Source: CAZITB01 sp964542055 (GTDB taxonomy: Bacteria; Planctomycetota; Phycisphaerae; Sedimentisphaerales; CAMDDF01). From it: a DNA stretch of 6,288 nucleotides. Made by a program: the position numbers and the translations under genes. A model generated the notes under the pieces. The model ran no database searches and was not told the origin of the DNA. It saw only the letters and a program-made list of their open reading frames with translations. Shown piece by piece: positions 1 through 6,288 of the stretch (its first letter is position 1; every line of letters starts with the position of its first letter). The DNA is taken from NCBI GenBank assembly GCA_964542055.1, contig CAZITB010000135.1, positions 1 through 6,288 on the forward strand. Direction: 5' to 3'.

Positions 1-58
1 GAGCGATTATGATAACCAATTGTTATTATTCAACTTATAACCGGACAGTAGTGATCTT

Positions 59-88
59 TTATCTGTGTATATCAGTGTTCATCTGTGG
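59..88 (-). repeat. Three imperfect decanucleotide repeats directly after the GNAT stop codon
   Basis: On the minus strand, immediately after the TAG at 91-89, three consecutive 10-base units follow: ccacagatga (88-79), acactgatat (78-69) and acacagataa (68-59). The consensus is about ACACWGATNA. Degenerate arrays of this kind (acacagatga / acactgat units) are, from memory, common in intergenic DNA of several bacterial genomes. The remaining bases to the left edge (1-58) hold no gene I can support. A weak hairpin at 12-26 (5-bp AT-rich stem) has no T-run and is not a convincing terminator. Confidence 0.6.
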
Positions 89-676
89 CTAAATAGTTTT
101 AACATATACATTGCTCTTAACACCATGGCTGTCAATCAATGCCGCAAACTCAAACCCGCACTTTTGATACAGCTTATTGGCGGCCTGGTTATCGGCAGCG
201 ACCAGCACCTTGACTTTACCGATACCTCTTTCTTTACATTCTTTGAATCCCGCTTCTGTTAATTGCTTTGCGATCCCTTTGCCTCTCCCTTCGGGCGACA
301 CTACAATTGACAACAGTTCCGCATCAGGCAAATCCATCTGCTTCATCTTTTTAGGATAGAACAAATTCGTCCATATTTTCTTTATCGTTTCAAGAGAGAA
401 CATCTTCTTTACGAGTATAAATGAGAACCTCAGCCCCTTTTTCAATATCACATATTTGTACAGTTTAGATAAATCAGTAGTAAACGCAACAAATCCTAAA
501 ACCTTATCATCTTCAACAGCCACAAAGCCGAAACTGTTCTGATCATCGGCGATCGATCCATACAAAGCCGTAACAAAGCCCTGTCCAAGCGAACTTATGA
601 AACCGGACGATATACCGGATATATGCAATTGAGCAACTTTAAATGAATGTTGTTTTTGTAAGTCAATTATTTGCAT
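89..676 (-). CDS. GNAT-family N-acetyltransferase
   Basis: 195 residues. The acetyl-CoA pyrophosphate-binding motif R/QxxGxG/A is R131-G-K-G134-I-A136, preceded by the beta-strand LLSIVVSP (121-128). DNQAANKLYQKCGF (162-175) is the conserved GNAT helix and strand region near the C-terminus. The first half also has plausible GNAT strands (FGFVAVEDDKVLGFVAF, 49-65). The ATG at 676 lies 3 bp after the amidotransferase stop and has only a distant GAG upstream, so the two are probably translationally coupled. The context suggests it N-acetylates an amino sugar, as PseH and WecD do, perhaps creating the acetamido group that the amidotransferase then modifies. That pairing is inference; GNAT members are diverse and an unrelated small-molecule or peptide substrate cannot be excluded. 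By eye its codons are somewhat richer in G and C than those of the glycosyltransferases. It is the last gene of the cluster within the window. Confidence 0.87.
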   Translation of the reverse strand: MQIIDLQKQHSFKVAQLHISGISSGFISSLGQGFVTALYGSIADDQNSFGFVAVEDDKVLGFVAFTTDLSKLYKYVILKKGLRFSFILVKKMFSLETIKKIWTNLFYPKKMKQMDLPDAELLSIVVSPEGRGKGIAKQLTEAGFKECKERGIGKVKVLVAADNQAANKLYQKCGFEFAALIDSHGVKSNVYVKTI

Positions 677-679
677 ATA

Positions 680-1795
680 CTATAAAATCTCATTCATTCT
701 ATCTTTGGGCAAATCAAATTCATCCCATATAATTGAAATTTCTTTGTTTATTCTCTGATCATCATTCATATATTCGATATCATCAGCTAGTTCGTTCTTA
801 TCAAGAAATCCAGCCTGGATAAACCAGTTAAGCAATAAAGCATGTTCGCTCAGGCCTGTAACCTTTTTGAATGATTTATCAATCATAGCCGAGTAATGAC
901 AATCAAATCTGAAATAGGGAACTTTAGTCGTTCTTGGTGTTTGCCAGCCAAGTTCGTCTCTTAGTATTTTTTCAATCTTAGGCCAATTCCATGCAACATA
1001 TTCACTGACATCCAATTTTTTAATAAAAGACGGTTTAACCGGATGCAGACTGAATAAGTTTTTAAAGAATCTTAAAGAAAACCCATCAAACTTAAATTTA
1101 AGTTTTGTAAAATGATAGCAAGCCGCAATTTCATAGCCAATAACTTTGACCATTTTTACAGGATTACATTTGAAGAACCCTTTGATAAGAGATTTCAGCA
1201 TAAACCCATGACTTTCGTCTGCCAGATCTTTTTCGATATTGTTTGTGCTTGTAAGAATATATTTGATTTTCTCTCTTTTTGCTTCTCTATAGGCTACCGA
1301 TGCAATGATATAATGACAGGAGAAACAGGCACTGAAGAAAACACCAAGGTTTATTAACGCCTTTGTTGCGTTCTTAAAATATTTACGCTCAGCTTCAATA
1401 ACATCAATATGCCTGTAATCAACGCCAAGAATTTTACAGGCCTTTTCAAGGTTATCATTTGCCATCTGATGACATACACCATTATCGTATTTGACAACAA
1501 GGGGATTTAAACCCAGCAGTTTTTTAGCGATATATAAAACATAAGTGCTGTCAAATCCGCCTGATGCGCCTAATATACAATCATATTTGCAGTTACCCTT
1601 TTTTGCCTGTTCTTTAATCTTTTCCGCTATCTGCTTCAATTGGTCAAGCTTATCAATTTCCATAGCTGTCTTTAGTCTGTCCTGGACAGACTGATCAGAT
1701 AGTTTCTGGCAGAAACAACATACACCCTGCTCATTAAACGTAACCTTAGGAAAAGATTCCGTTACAAAACATCTGGTACAGGTTTTTTTTGACAT
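680..1795 (-). CDS. N-acetyl sugar amidotransferase (WbpG/PseA-type, ATP-dependent PP-loop enzyme)
   Basis: 371 residues, the usual size for this family. The N-terminus has paired cysteines C6-x-x-C9 and C26-x-x-C29, with VTFNEQGVCCFC (18-29) matching the family's F-x-x-x-G-V-C-x-x-C pattern, probably a metal knuckle. The PP-loop ATP-pyrophosphatase motif is GASGGFDST (76-84), close to the SGGxDS consensus with F in the variable position where K is common. A further C157-F-S-C160 lies mid-protein. WbpG in Pseudomonas aeruginosa and PseA in Campylobacter convert an acetamido group of an O-antigen or nonulosonate sugar to acetamidino, using ATP and ammonia. WbpG-type enzymes are normally supplied by a HisH-like glutaminase and a HisF-like channel protein; neither is in this window. 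The ATG at 1795 is preferred because the cysteine motif begins at once and no coding sequence precedes it. The TAG stop is 3 bp from the next gene. The precise sugar substrate is unknown. Confidence 0.88.
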   Translation of the reverse strand: MSKKTCTRCFVTESFPKVTFNEQGVCCFCQKLSDQSVQDRLKTAMEIDKLDQLKQIAEKIKEQAKKGNCKYDCILGASGGFDSTYVLYIAKKLLGLNPLVVKYDNGVCHQMANDNLEKACKILGVDYRHIDVIEAERKYFKNATKALINLGVFFSACFSCHYIIASVAYREAKREKIKYILTSTNNIEKDLADESHGFMLKSLIKGFFKCNPVKMVKVIGYEIAACYHFTKLKFKFDGFSLRFFKNLFSLHPVKPSFIKKLDVSEYVAWNWPKIEKILRDELGWQTPRTTKVPYFRFDCHYSAMIDKSFKKVTGLSEHALLLNWFIQAGFLDKNELADDIEYMNDDQRINKEISIIWDEFDLPKDRMNEIL

Positions 1796-1920
1796 ATTAA
1801 ACTTTCTTTAATTTAAAATTTAGATTCATAAAAGTTTATAAATCGATCCCAAATAATTTTGCTGATCTTTTTTTTACATACACACTTTATATGCAATTTA
1901 GCAATATCAAATACATGTTG
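1796..1920 (-). other. AT-rich intergenic stretch between glycosyltransferase and amidotransferase
   Basis: This is the largest gap inside the operon (125 bp). It is strongly AT-rich, with an A8 run on the minus strand (1868-1875). I see no stable GC-rich hairpin, so no clear terminator. Sigma70-like hexamers can be matched only loosely on the minus strand (for example TTGCTA with an 18-base spacer to TATGTA), which in such AT-rich DNA is no better than chance. A purine-rich stretch, AAAGAAAG, about 6 bases before the ATG at 1795 is a weak ribosome binding site for the amidotransferase. The frame of the upstream glycosyltransferase stays open here for 35 codons after its stop. An internal promoter is possible but unproven. 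Confidence 0.4.
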
Positions 1921-3090
1921 TTATTTGGATTTATTATCTATAAGACTTTGATTATAAGTATTTATAACAATTTTGCATACTTCGTTTTCATCAAACTCTT
2001 TCTTTGCTTTTTCCAAACCTGCCTGTCCATACTTTTGTCTTAAATCAGGGCTTTTAATTAACTCAATTAAAGCTCCCTTGAGTTGATCAACATTCCTCAA
2101 TGGCACAAGTAAACCATTTTGTTCATTTTCAACAACTTGTCTGCAACCTCTTATGTCAGTTGTAACAATTGGAAGCCCCATAGCAGCTGCTTCTATAGCT
2201 GATCTTGGAAAACCTTCCCGCCAAGATGGAAGAGTATAAATATCAATGCATGATAATATTTCTGCAATATCATCCCTTGTCCCGAGATATACAGTTCTGG
2301 TATCGATCCCATATTTTTTGTATGTATCGGCTGATATTCTGTCTGCCTTTTCAGGTTCTTCCGGTCCAATTATGACAAGCCAAACATTTTTATATTCTTC
2401 AATAATATCACTAAATGCCTGAAACAGTTCTAAGTAGCCCTTTTCTTCAACCAACCTTCCAATAATACAGATAACAACAGCATCTTCAGGAATGCCTATT
2501 TCTTTTCTTTTTTCAACCCTGAAGCTTTCGTCAAACCTTTCAGGATTGAATTTTTGGAGATTGACACCATTGCCAAGAAAAGAAATTTTATTTCGTTTGC
2601 AAATTCTTAGTTTTACAGCAGTTTCAATATCTTCGGGATTCTGGCTCAATATCTTAGTTGAGCATTTTCCTGCTATCCATTCCATAGCAGTAAAAAAGAA
2701 TTTGGGTAACGGCTTCATATTATCATGAAAATAAAAACCATGAACAGTGTTTATAATCACAGGTACACCAGCCAATTTTGCAGCCAACTGGCCTATCAAA
2801 CTTGGCTTTGGTGTATGGGTATGAACGATATCAATATTTTCCTTTTTAAGAAATTTATAAATTTGCCACAAAGCCTTTAAATCTGAAAAGGGACTAATAG
2901 ACCTTTTAATTTTAACAGGAAACATTTTTATTTCCTGCTGTCTTAAAAATTCAAAGTTTGGCCCCTCACTGCAAATGCCATAAACTTCATAGCCTGCATC
3001 TTGTGCCGCCTTGATTTGCGCGATTAAAAGAACTTTTAAAGCAATATCAATTGAAGAAATTATTGCGATTTTTTTATTCTGCTTAATCAT
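1921..3090 (-). CDS. GT4-family glycosyltransferase, CapM/PglA-like (second complete copy)
   Basis: 389 residues with the full GT4 layout. In the N-terminal domain, DIVHTHTPKPSLIGQLAAK (87-105) and INTVHGFYFHD (113-123) form the signature I associate with the CapM/PglA-like subgroup, which acts on undecaprenyl-diphosphate-linked amino sugars. GNGVNLQKF (173-181) marks the linker. In the donor domain, IIGRLVEEKGY (209-219) gives the phosphate-binding R212 and K217, and WREGFPRSAIEAAAMGLPIV (290-309) carries the EX7E pair E292/E300. The ATG at 3090 overlaps the previous gene (ATGATTAA shared, 8 bp). The nearest Shine-Dalgarno-like GGAG is about 14 bases upstream, longer than optimal, so the gene is probably translated by reinitiation. 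Its N-terminal half differs greatly from the neighbouring GT4, so the pair is not a recent duplication and probably makes different linkages. Substrates are inferred only at subgroup level. Confidence 0.92.
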   Translation of the reverse strand: MIKQNKKIAIISSIDIALKVLLIAQIKAAQDAGYEVYGICSEGPNFEFLRQQEIKMFPVKIKRSISPFSDLKALWQIYKFLKKENIDIVHTHTPKPSLIGQLAAKLAGVPVIINTVHGFYFHDNMKPLPKFFFTAMEWIAGKCSTKILSQNPEDIETAVKLRICKRNKISFLGNGVNLQKFNPERFDESFRVEKRKEIGIPEDAVVICIIGRLVEEKGYLELFQAFSDIIEEYKNVWLVIIGPEEPEKADRISADTYKKYGIDTRTVYLGTRDDIAEILSCIDIYTLPSWREGFPRSAIEAAAMGLPIVTTDIRGCRQVVENEQNGLLVPLRNVDQLKGALIELIKSPDLRQKYGQAGLEKAKKEFDENEVCKIVINTYNQSLIDNKSK

Positions 3091-4243
3091 TATTGGCTAG
3101 GCATCTCCAAAAATCCAATTTAATTTTTTGCATAGTGCAGGGTTTATAACAGAGAGCTTTTTCATAATTTTCTTTTGACATTTTAGCTAATTCATTTTCA
3201 TCATTTAAAATCGAAATAATCTTATCCGCTAATTGTGAAGGATTACCTGGTTCTACAAGATATTTATCTGCTAAGATTTCAGGTATTCCACCAGCTCTTG
3301 ACCCCACAGCAGGAAGGCCTCTTGCCATCGCTTCTATCAATGCTCTAGGCATACCTTCTGTAAATGAAGGGATCACAAATAATTTACTTGAATCTAGCAG
3401 ATCAAATAGCTCAGTTCCCCATTTTACTCTGCCAGGCAATTCAATTATATTTTGAAAGCCTTTAACAGAAACATATTCTCTTAGATCTTTCAGTAATGGG
3501 CCATCCCCCAAGATTAATACTTTTAGATCAGGTATTTTACAATTTATTTTTTCGACTGCATCGATTAAAATCTTATGCCCCTTTTCAGGCATCAGTCTTC
3601 CTACAGAAATTATTGTATTTCCTTGAAACTGATCTATATTTCTTGGACTAGACATACAATCATCTTTTAATTGAACACCCGAAAACACAAACTCTTTTGT
3701 TTCATCTTTTGTAGGATATAGTTGTTTCAGATATTTACAGACATAACTTGCACAAGTTGCTTGGCGAGCCTGTTTCTGGTGCAGTTTATGAACAATTACA
3801 GCAAAAAATCTATTTAACCATTTTGCTTTGAACTTTTTTGCAAACACAATTGATTCATTCAATGCACCGCCATGTTCAACTGCATAAGGTCTTTTCTTGA
3901 TTTTAAGACAAAGCCAAAGACATAAACCCACATTTCCGCTTCGCATCAAAACAACATCTGATTTTGATATCGCTTTAAAACAATCTCTTACAATAGCAAC
4001 CGAATTCATGATAAGGCCGACAGGCCCCTTATACCCAGGCAATGGACATAATTCAACATTCAAACCATCAGCGCGATGAAAATGGTTTTCAAGAAATGAA
4101 ACTTCTTGTATTCTGGCAAGCACAAATACTTTATCAAACACCTCTAAATATTCCTGCCAGTACTTATATGGATGTGTACCGTCAGTGTAATATTCTTGTT
4201 TATATCTGAAAAAGTGTTTATCAACAGCTACCAGTAACTTCAT
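3083..4243 (-). CDS. GT4-family glycosyltransferase (first of two complete copies)
   Basis: 386 residues, a normal length for a retaining GT-B fold enzyme of family GT4. The N-terminal acceptor domain begins MKLLVAVD, and EHGGALN (123-129) lies where an active-site loop is expected. The donor domain starts near residue 210 with ISVGRLMPEKGH (212-223), whose R216 and K221 fit the usual phosphate-binding pair. GDGP is at 246-249, and the EX7E motif is E296/E304 within FTEGMPRALIEAMARGLPAV. The protein is rich in cysteine. The ATG is only 4 bp after the polymerase stop and has no strong Shine-Dalgarno sequence (a GGA lies about 20 bases upstream), so translation is probably coupled to the polymerase. 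It most likely transfers one hexose-type residue to the growing lipid-linked repeat unit. GT4 sequence alone does not reveal the sugar or linkage. The stop overlaps the start of the next gene by 8 bp. Confidence 0.9.
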   Translation of the reverse strand: MKLLVAVDKHFFRYKQEYYTDGTHPYKYWQEYLEVFDKVFVLARIQEVSFLENHFHRADGLNVELCPLPGYKGPVGLIMNSVAIVRDCFKAISKSDVVLMRSGNVGLCLWLCLKIKKRPYAVEHGGALNESIVFAKKFKAKWLNRFFAVIVHKLHQKQARQATCASYVCKYLKQLYPTKDETKEFVFSGVQLKDDCMSSPRNIDQFQGNTIISVGRLMPEKGHKILIDAVEKINCKIPDLKVLILGDGPLLKDLREYVSVKGFQNIIELPGRVKWGTELFDLLDSSKLFVIPSFTEGMPRALIEAMARGLPAVGSRAGGIPEILADKYLVEPGNPSQLADKIISILNDENELAKMSKENYEKALCYKPCTMQKIKLDFWRCLANND

Positions 4244-4247
4244 AAAA

Positions 4248-5801
4248 TTAATCCAATTTTTTTCCTAAACTGTTCAATCGAATCTTTACACTACCGAAGT
4301 AAAATACGATAAATGGTAAGAATCCTTTACGAATTAATCCAAACATCCAGTTGTCTGAATCTGAAATTATCATACTTTGAATCATAAGCAACAAAATCGG
4401 GACAAGAAAGAGTCTTGCATCTGAAGGTGTCAGCGAAAGCATCTTCTTACGAGCAGTGCCTAGAATGACCCCCAACACAATGTATGCTGGAATAATCCCA
4501 AAGTAACCAAAATTTAACATTGCTTCACCAGCCAGACCATATTGACGAGTTGAACCTTGCTGGCCTGAATAACCTTGCAGTAATTCCGCACCGGCATATC
4601 GTTTAACCCCTAACGGTTTTGTAGGCCAAACAGCGCGGGGTATAAAACTAAGCACCGACATAACATAGGTCCATCCATGTTTATACTGGTAATTAATATC
4701 AGGATTTTCTGAAAGATTATAAAGCATATAGGCTTGCACATCTGCTCGGGCCATATCACCCATTAATGTCGTGTGGAGACCAACTCCCATTTCTTCAGCC
4801 ATTGCTTGCCTTGTCTCAGAGTCGCTAAATACTTTCCATCCTTCAGTTCCCATTTTCTTACGGAAATCATATAAGTAAAGAAATACCATAGTAAAAGCCA
4901 AACCAACTAATATCCATTTACGAGAAATTGGCCTTACAGTAAAATGCGTAATTATAGCAACTGTTAAAACTCCAACTATAATAATCGAACGACTCCCTCG
5001 CATACCAACGGAAAGAAACTGAAGTACAAATGTTGCACCTAATATGATTAGAACTGTCATTGTACTTCGTGATCGATCAGGTTTGTTTATGTGCAGCCAA
5101 CAAATAAACAACATCATTAATAAAGGAACAAAAGGATCACCGAACATACGCAATACACTTAAATAATGCCAGTTTTGGGTGGCAACTTGACTAACCATAT
5201 ATTCCCCCATGACTTTAACTAATCCTCCAAAAATAAAATGGATGATTAACAGGGATATAAAACTAATTAAAATTACAGGTAAACCTATCGTAAAAATCTG
5301 TCCCGGATTGATCTGCCAATAGCTCTTAACTATTCTCGCTCGATTATAAAAAAAACGCTGTGCCATTTTAAACAAAACAATACCGCCATAATTTAAAAAA
5401 CCCATCAATCCAAACCAGTATGGCCAGTCTGTTAAATAGAAATCCTTTCCGTAAATCCCATAGTAAACATGCATAAAGGGGGCCAGAAAACAATTTATAA
5501 ACAAAAATAGTGAGACGAAAAATTTCGGATCAAAAACATCAATCTCGCCTCGAAACCATCGAACAATATCTGAGCCAGCCAAAATACCACAAAAACCAAT
5601 CGGAATGATCATCCAGTGTCTTGCATTAGGAGTACTTATCAAAAAAAATAAAATTGTTAAAATGACCAATACCGTCGATAGGATATAGTTAGTTGCCAAT
5701 GCCTCTTTCCACCAGCGCGGTTGCCAGGGTAAAGTATAATGAAAAGTTTCTAGTTGCTCTGCCCGAATGTGGTCAGTATCCAAACTAATTATTGTATTCA
5801 T
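4248..5801 (-). CDS. wzy: Wzy-type O-antigen / oligosaccharide repeat-unit polymerase (integral membrane)
   Basis: 517 residues with roughly a dozen hydrophobic segments, at about 39-56, 62-78, 94-112, 128-146, 168-192, 220-237, 246-264, 270-288, 296-311, 432-448, 463-480 and 492-505. A large hydrophilic loop lies at about 312-430. That layout, one long loop between late membrane segments, is typical of Wzy polymerases. Within the loop, SFIPRAVWPTKP (385-396) followed by GEAMLNFGYFGIIPAY (425-440) resembles the conserved stretch of the oligosaccharide repeat-unit polymerase family. Wzy proteins join undecaprenyl-linked repeat units at the periplasmic face of the inner membrane. Arginines in the second half (R268, R271, R389, R401) are candidate functional residues, by analogy with arginines known to matter in Wzy. 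The first 35 or so residues are polar and probably cytoplasmic. It lies among glycosyltransferases, 4 bp before the next gene. An O-antigen ligase (WaaL) is an alternative, since the two families look alike, but the RAVWPTKP-type motif favours polymerase. Confidence 0.82.
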   Translation of the reverse strand: MNTIISLDTDHIRAEQLETFHYTLPWQPRWWKEALATNYILSTVLVILTILFFLISTPNARHWMIIPIGFCGILAGSDIVRWFRGEIDVFDPKFFVSLFLFINCFLAPFMHVYYGIYGKDFYLTDWPYWFGLMGFLNYGGIVLFKMAQRFFYNRARIVKSYWQINPGQIFTIGLPVILISFISLLIIHFIFGGLVKVMGEYMVSQVATQNWHYLSVLRMFGDPFVPLLMMLFICWLHINKPDRSRSTMTVLIILGATFVLQFLSVGMRGSRSIIIVGVLTVAIITHFTVRPISRKWILVGLAFTMVFLYLYDFRKKMGTEGWKVFSDSETRQAMAEEMGVGLHTTLMGDMARADVQAYMLYNLSENPDINYQYKHGWTYVMSVLSFIPRAVWPTKPLGVKRYAGAELLQGYSGQQGSTRQYGLAGEAMLNFGYFGIIPAYIVLGVILGTARKKMLSLTPSDARLFLVPILLLMIQSMIISDSDNWMFGLIRKGFLPFIVFYFGSVKIRLNSLGKKLD

Positions 5802-5806
5802 GAAAA

Positions 5807-5813
5807 TTCCTTT
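5807..5813 (-). promoter_or_regulatory. Ribosome binding site of the polymerase gene
   Basis: On the minus strand AAAGGAA ends 5 bases before the ATG at 5801-5799. It is the clearest Shine-Dalgarno sequence in the window and supports this ATG as the polymerase start. It also means the polymerase can be initiated independently even though the preceding glycosyltransferase frame now stops 123 bp upstream. Confidence 0.7.
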
Positions 5814-5818
5814 AGAAC

Positions 5819-5924
5819 TTAATTAAAATCAATTTTGTTTAATTCCAAAGTTTCTACTATTTTATTAACTCTTGTGTTCCAATTATATTTATTTATAATA
5901 TCCTGCTGGGCAGCAAAACCTAAT
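5819..5924 (-). pseudogene. Detached C-terminal tail of the upstream glycosyltransferase (frameshifted)
   Basis: After the premature stop, another frame reads NKLGFAAQQDIINKYNW (first codon at 5927-5929) and continues NTRVNKIVETLELNKIDFN to TAA at 5819-5821. This resembles the usual GT4 ending: an L-G-x-x-A helix, then a Y-x-W segment and a final helix. It ends 17 bp before the polymerase ATG, the kind of spacing seen elsewhere in this operon. The segment therefore most likely belonged to the preceding glycosyltransferase. An in-frame ATG at 5938 could start a 39-residue peptide, but I see no reason to think it is a separate gene. Two edits would restore the fusion: loss of one base in the T7 run at 5928-5934 (plus strand), or loss of 46 bp between the direct repeats. 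The family resemblance is from memory of GT4 endings, not from an alignment. Confidence 0.7.
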
Positions 5925-5979
5925 TTATTTTTTTCCATCAGGTACTGTTTTAGTTATTTCAAAACCTAATTTATTTTTT
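5914..5979. repeat. Pair of 20-bp direct repeats, offset 46 bp, at the glycosyltransferase lesion
   Basis: Plus-strand positions 5914-5933 and 5960-5979 are identical (caaaacctaa followed by tttatttttt). The right copy has a run of six T (5974-5979), the left copy seven (5928-5934). Between them lie 26 bp (5934-5959). The 46-bp offset is not a multiple of three, so it changes the reading frame. Read on the minus strand, the first copy encodes KNKLGF in the incoming glycosyltransferase frame, and the second encodes the same KNKLGF in the frame of the detached tail. Because the 26 bp are present once, this is not a plain tandem duplication of the whole 46-bp unit. Confidence 0.9.
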
Positions 5980-6288
5980 AGATCACAATTTTCATTCAAA
6001 ATCTTTATAGCTTTAGACCAGCATTTGATGTTTGCTGAGGGTACTAAGTAAGAATTCCTCTGATGTTCAAGCACTTCCCTTAAAACTGGTAAATCCGAAG
6101 CAATGATGGGTTTACCAACGGCCATATATTCAAACATCTTCATAGGGGAAGTCCAATTTCCTATATCATCTCCGTCAGGCATGTAAACATTTTCCTGATT
6201 CGGCAATAGTGCGATATCAAAAGAAGCTATTATATGCGGAACCTTACTTTGTGGCGCAAAACCTTTAAGAAAAAACCCTGGCCGAGTG
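5925..6288 (-). CDS. GT4-type glycosyltransferase, C-terminal part, running off the right edge and prematurely stopped
   Basis: The frame is open to the right edge, so the N-terminus lies outside the window; 120 codons are visible (6287 down to 5928) before TAA at 5925-5927. The TTG at 6206 is internal, because coding-like sequence continues upstream of it. Visible residues fit the nucleotide-sugar-binding half of a GT-B fold glycosyltransferase (Glycos_transf_1): FDIALLPN at about 23-30, SPMKMFEYMAVGKPIIASD at 47-65, then LREVL at 69-73. The E in FEYM (53) matches the second glutamate of the EX7E motif. The first glutamate position is W45, which I recall as usual for SPxKxFEYM-type members. 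The last residues (EITKTVPDGKK) do not look like a GT4 end; the expected helical tail is found in another frame directly downstream. Probable role: adding a sugar to the lipid-linked repeat unit in the cytoplasm. Donor and acceptor cannot be read from sequence. Confidence 0.85.
   Translation of the reverse strand, partial: TRPGFFLKGFAPQSKVPHIIASFDIALLPNQENVYMPDGDDIGNWTSPMKMFEYMAVGKPIIASDLPVLREVLEHQRNSYLVPSANIKCWSKAIKILNENCDLKNKLGFEITKTVPDGKK

Noticed and set aside
12..26. Inverted repeat ATAAC / GTTAT as an operon terminator
   Set aside because: The stem is only 5 AT-rich base pairs with no following T-run on the minus strand, so it is unlikely to terminate transcription.
65..359. Two overlapping plus-strand open frames antisense to the GNAT gene
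   Set aside because: The minus-strand GNAT frame has the acetyl-CoA motif and conserved C-terminal region; the plus-strand frames overlap each other and lack motifs.
1112..1357. An 81-codon plus-strand open frame
   Set aside because: It lies antisense inside the well-supported amidotransferase gene and shows no recognisable motif.
1813..1884. A short independent peptide gene in the intergenic stretch before the amidotransferase
   Set aside because: There is no start codon with a ribosome binding site, and the open stretch shares the frame of the upstream glycosyltransferase, so a separate gene is not supported.
2492..2728. A 78-codon plus-strand open frame
   Set aside because: It is antisense to the second GT4 gene, whose motifs are clear, and its translation has no family features.
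3897..4079. A 60-codon plus-strand open frame
   Set aside because: It is a shadow of the first complete GT4 gene with no supporting start context or motif.
1921..4243. The two complete GT4 genes as a recent tandem duplication
   Set aside because: They share only the family motifs of the donor domain; their N-terminal halves differ throughout.
5925..6206. A TTG-initiated 93-residue gene starting at 6206
   Set aside because: The frame is open and coding-like (FDIALLPN motif) up to the right edge, so the TTG is an internal leucine codon of a longer gene.

Overview
This window is part of a surface-polysaccharide (O-antigen or capsule type) biosynthesis locus. It is AT-rich, and every supportable gene is on the minus strand, so transcription runs from the right edge to the left. 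The cluster fits a Gram-negative bacterium with Wzx/Wzy-dependent polysaccharide assembly. The base composition and the decanucleotide repeat at the left end recall Desulfobacterota or Planctomycetota, but the sequence does not fix the taxon.

In transcription order the window holds six genes. (1) The C-terminal part of a GT4-type glycosyltransferase enters from the right edge; its end is broken by a short insertion between 20-bp direct repeats. (2) A 517-residue multi-spanning polymerase of the Wzy / oligosaccharide repeat-unit polymerase type. (3, 4) Two complete GT4 glycosyltransferases. (5) An N-acetyl sugar amidotransferase of the WbpG/PseA type. (6) A GNAT-family acetyltransferase. Junctions are tight: polymerase to first GT4, 4 bp; first to second GT4, an 8-bp overlap; amidotransferase to GNAT, 3 bp. 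The exceptions are 125 bp before the amidotransferase and the damaged region before the polymerase. This looks like one operon, possibly with a second transcription start before the amidotransferase.

As a working model, the glycosyltransferases add successive sugars to a lipid-linked repeat unit at the cytoplasmic face of the inner membrane. The amidotransferase and GNAT probably tailor an amino sugar by N-acetylation and conversion of acetamido to acetamidino. The polymerase joins exported repeat units on the periplasmic side. The flippase, the initiating transferase, the sugar-nucleotide enzymes and the HisH/HisF-type ammonia suppliers expected for the amidotransferase are not in this window.

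I found no RNA gene, CRISPR array, transposase or att site, and no convincing new biological system. The strongest unusual signal is the 46-bp repeat-flanked lesion near 5914-5979: removing it would restore a normal-looking glycosyltransferase C-terminus in frame.
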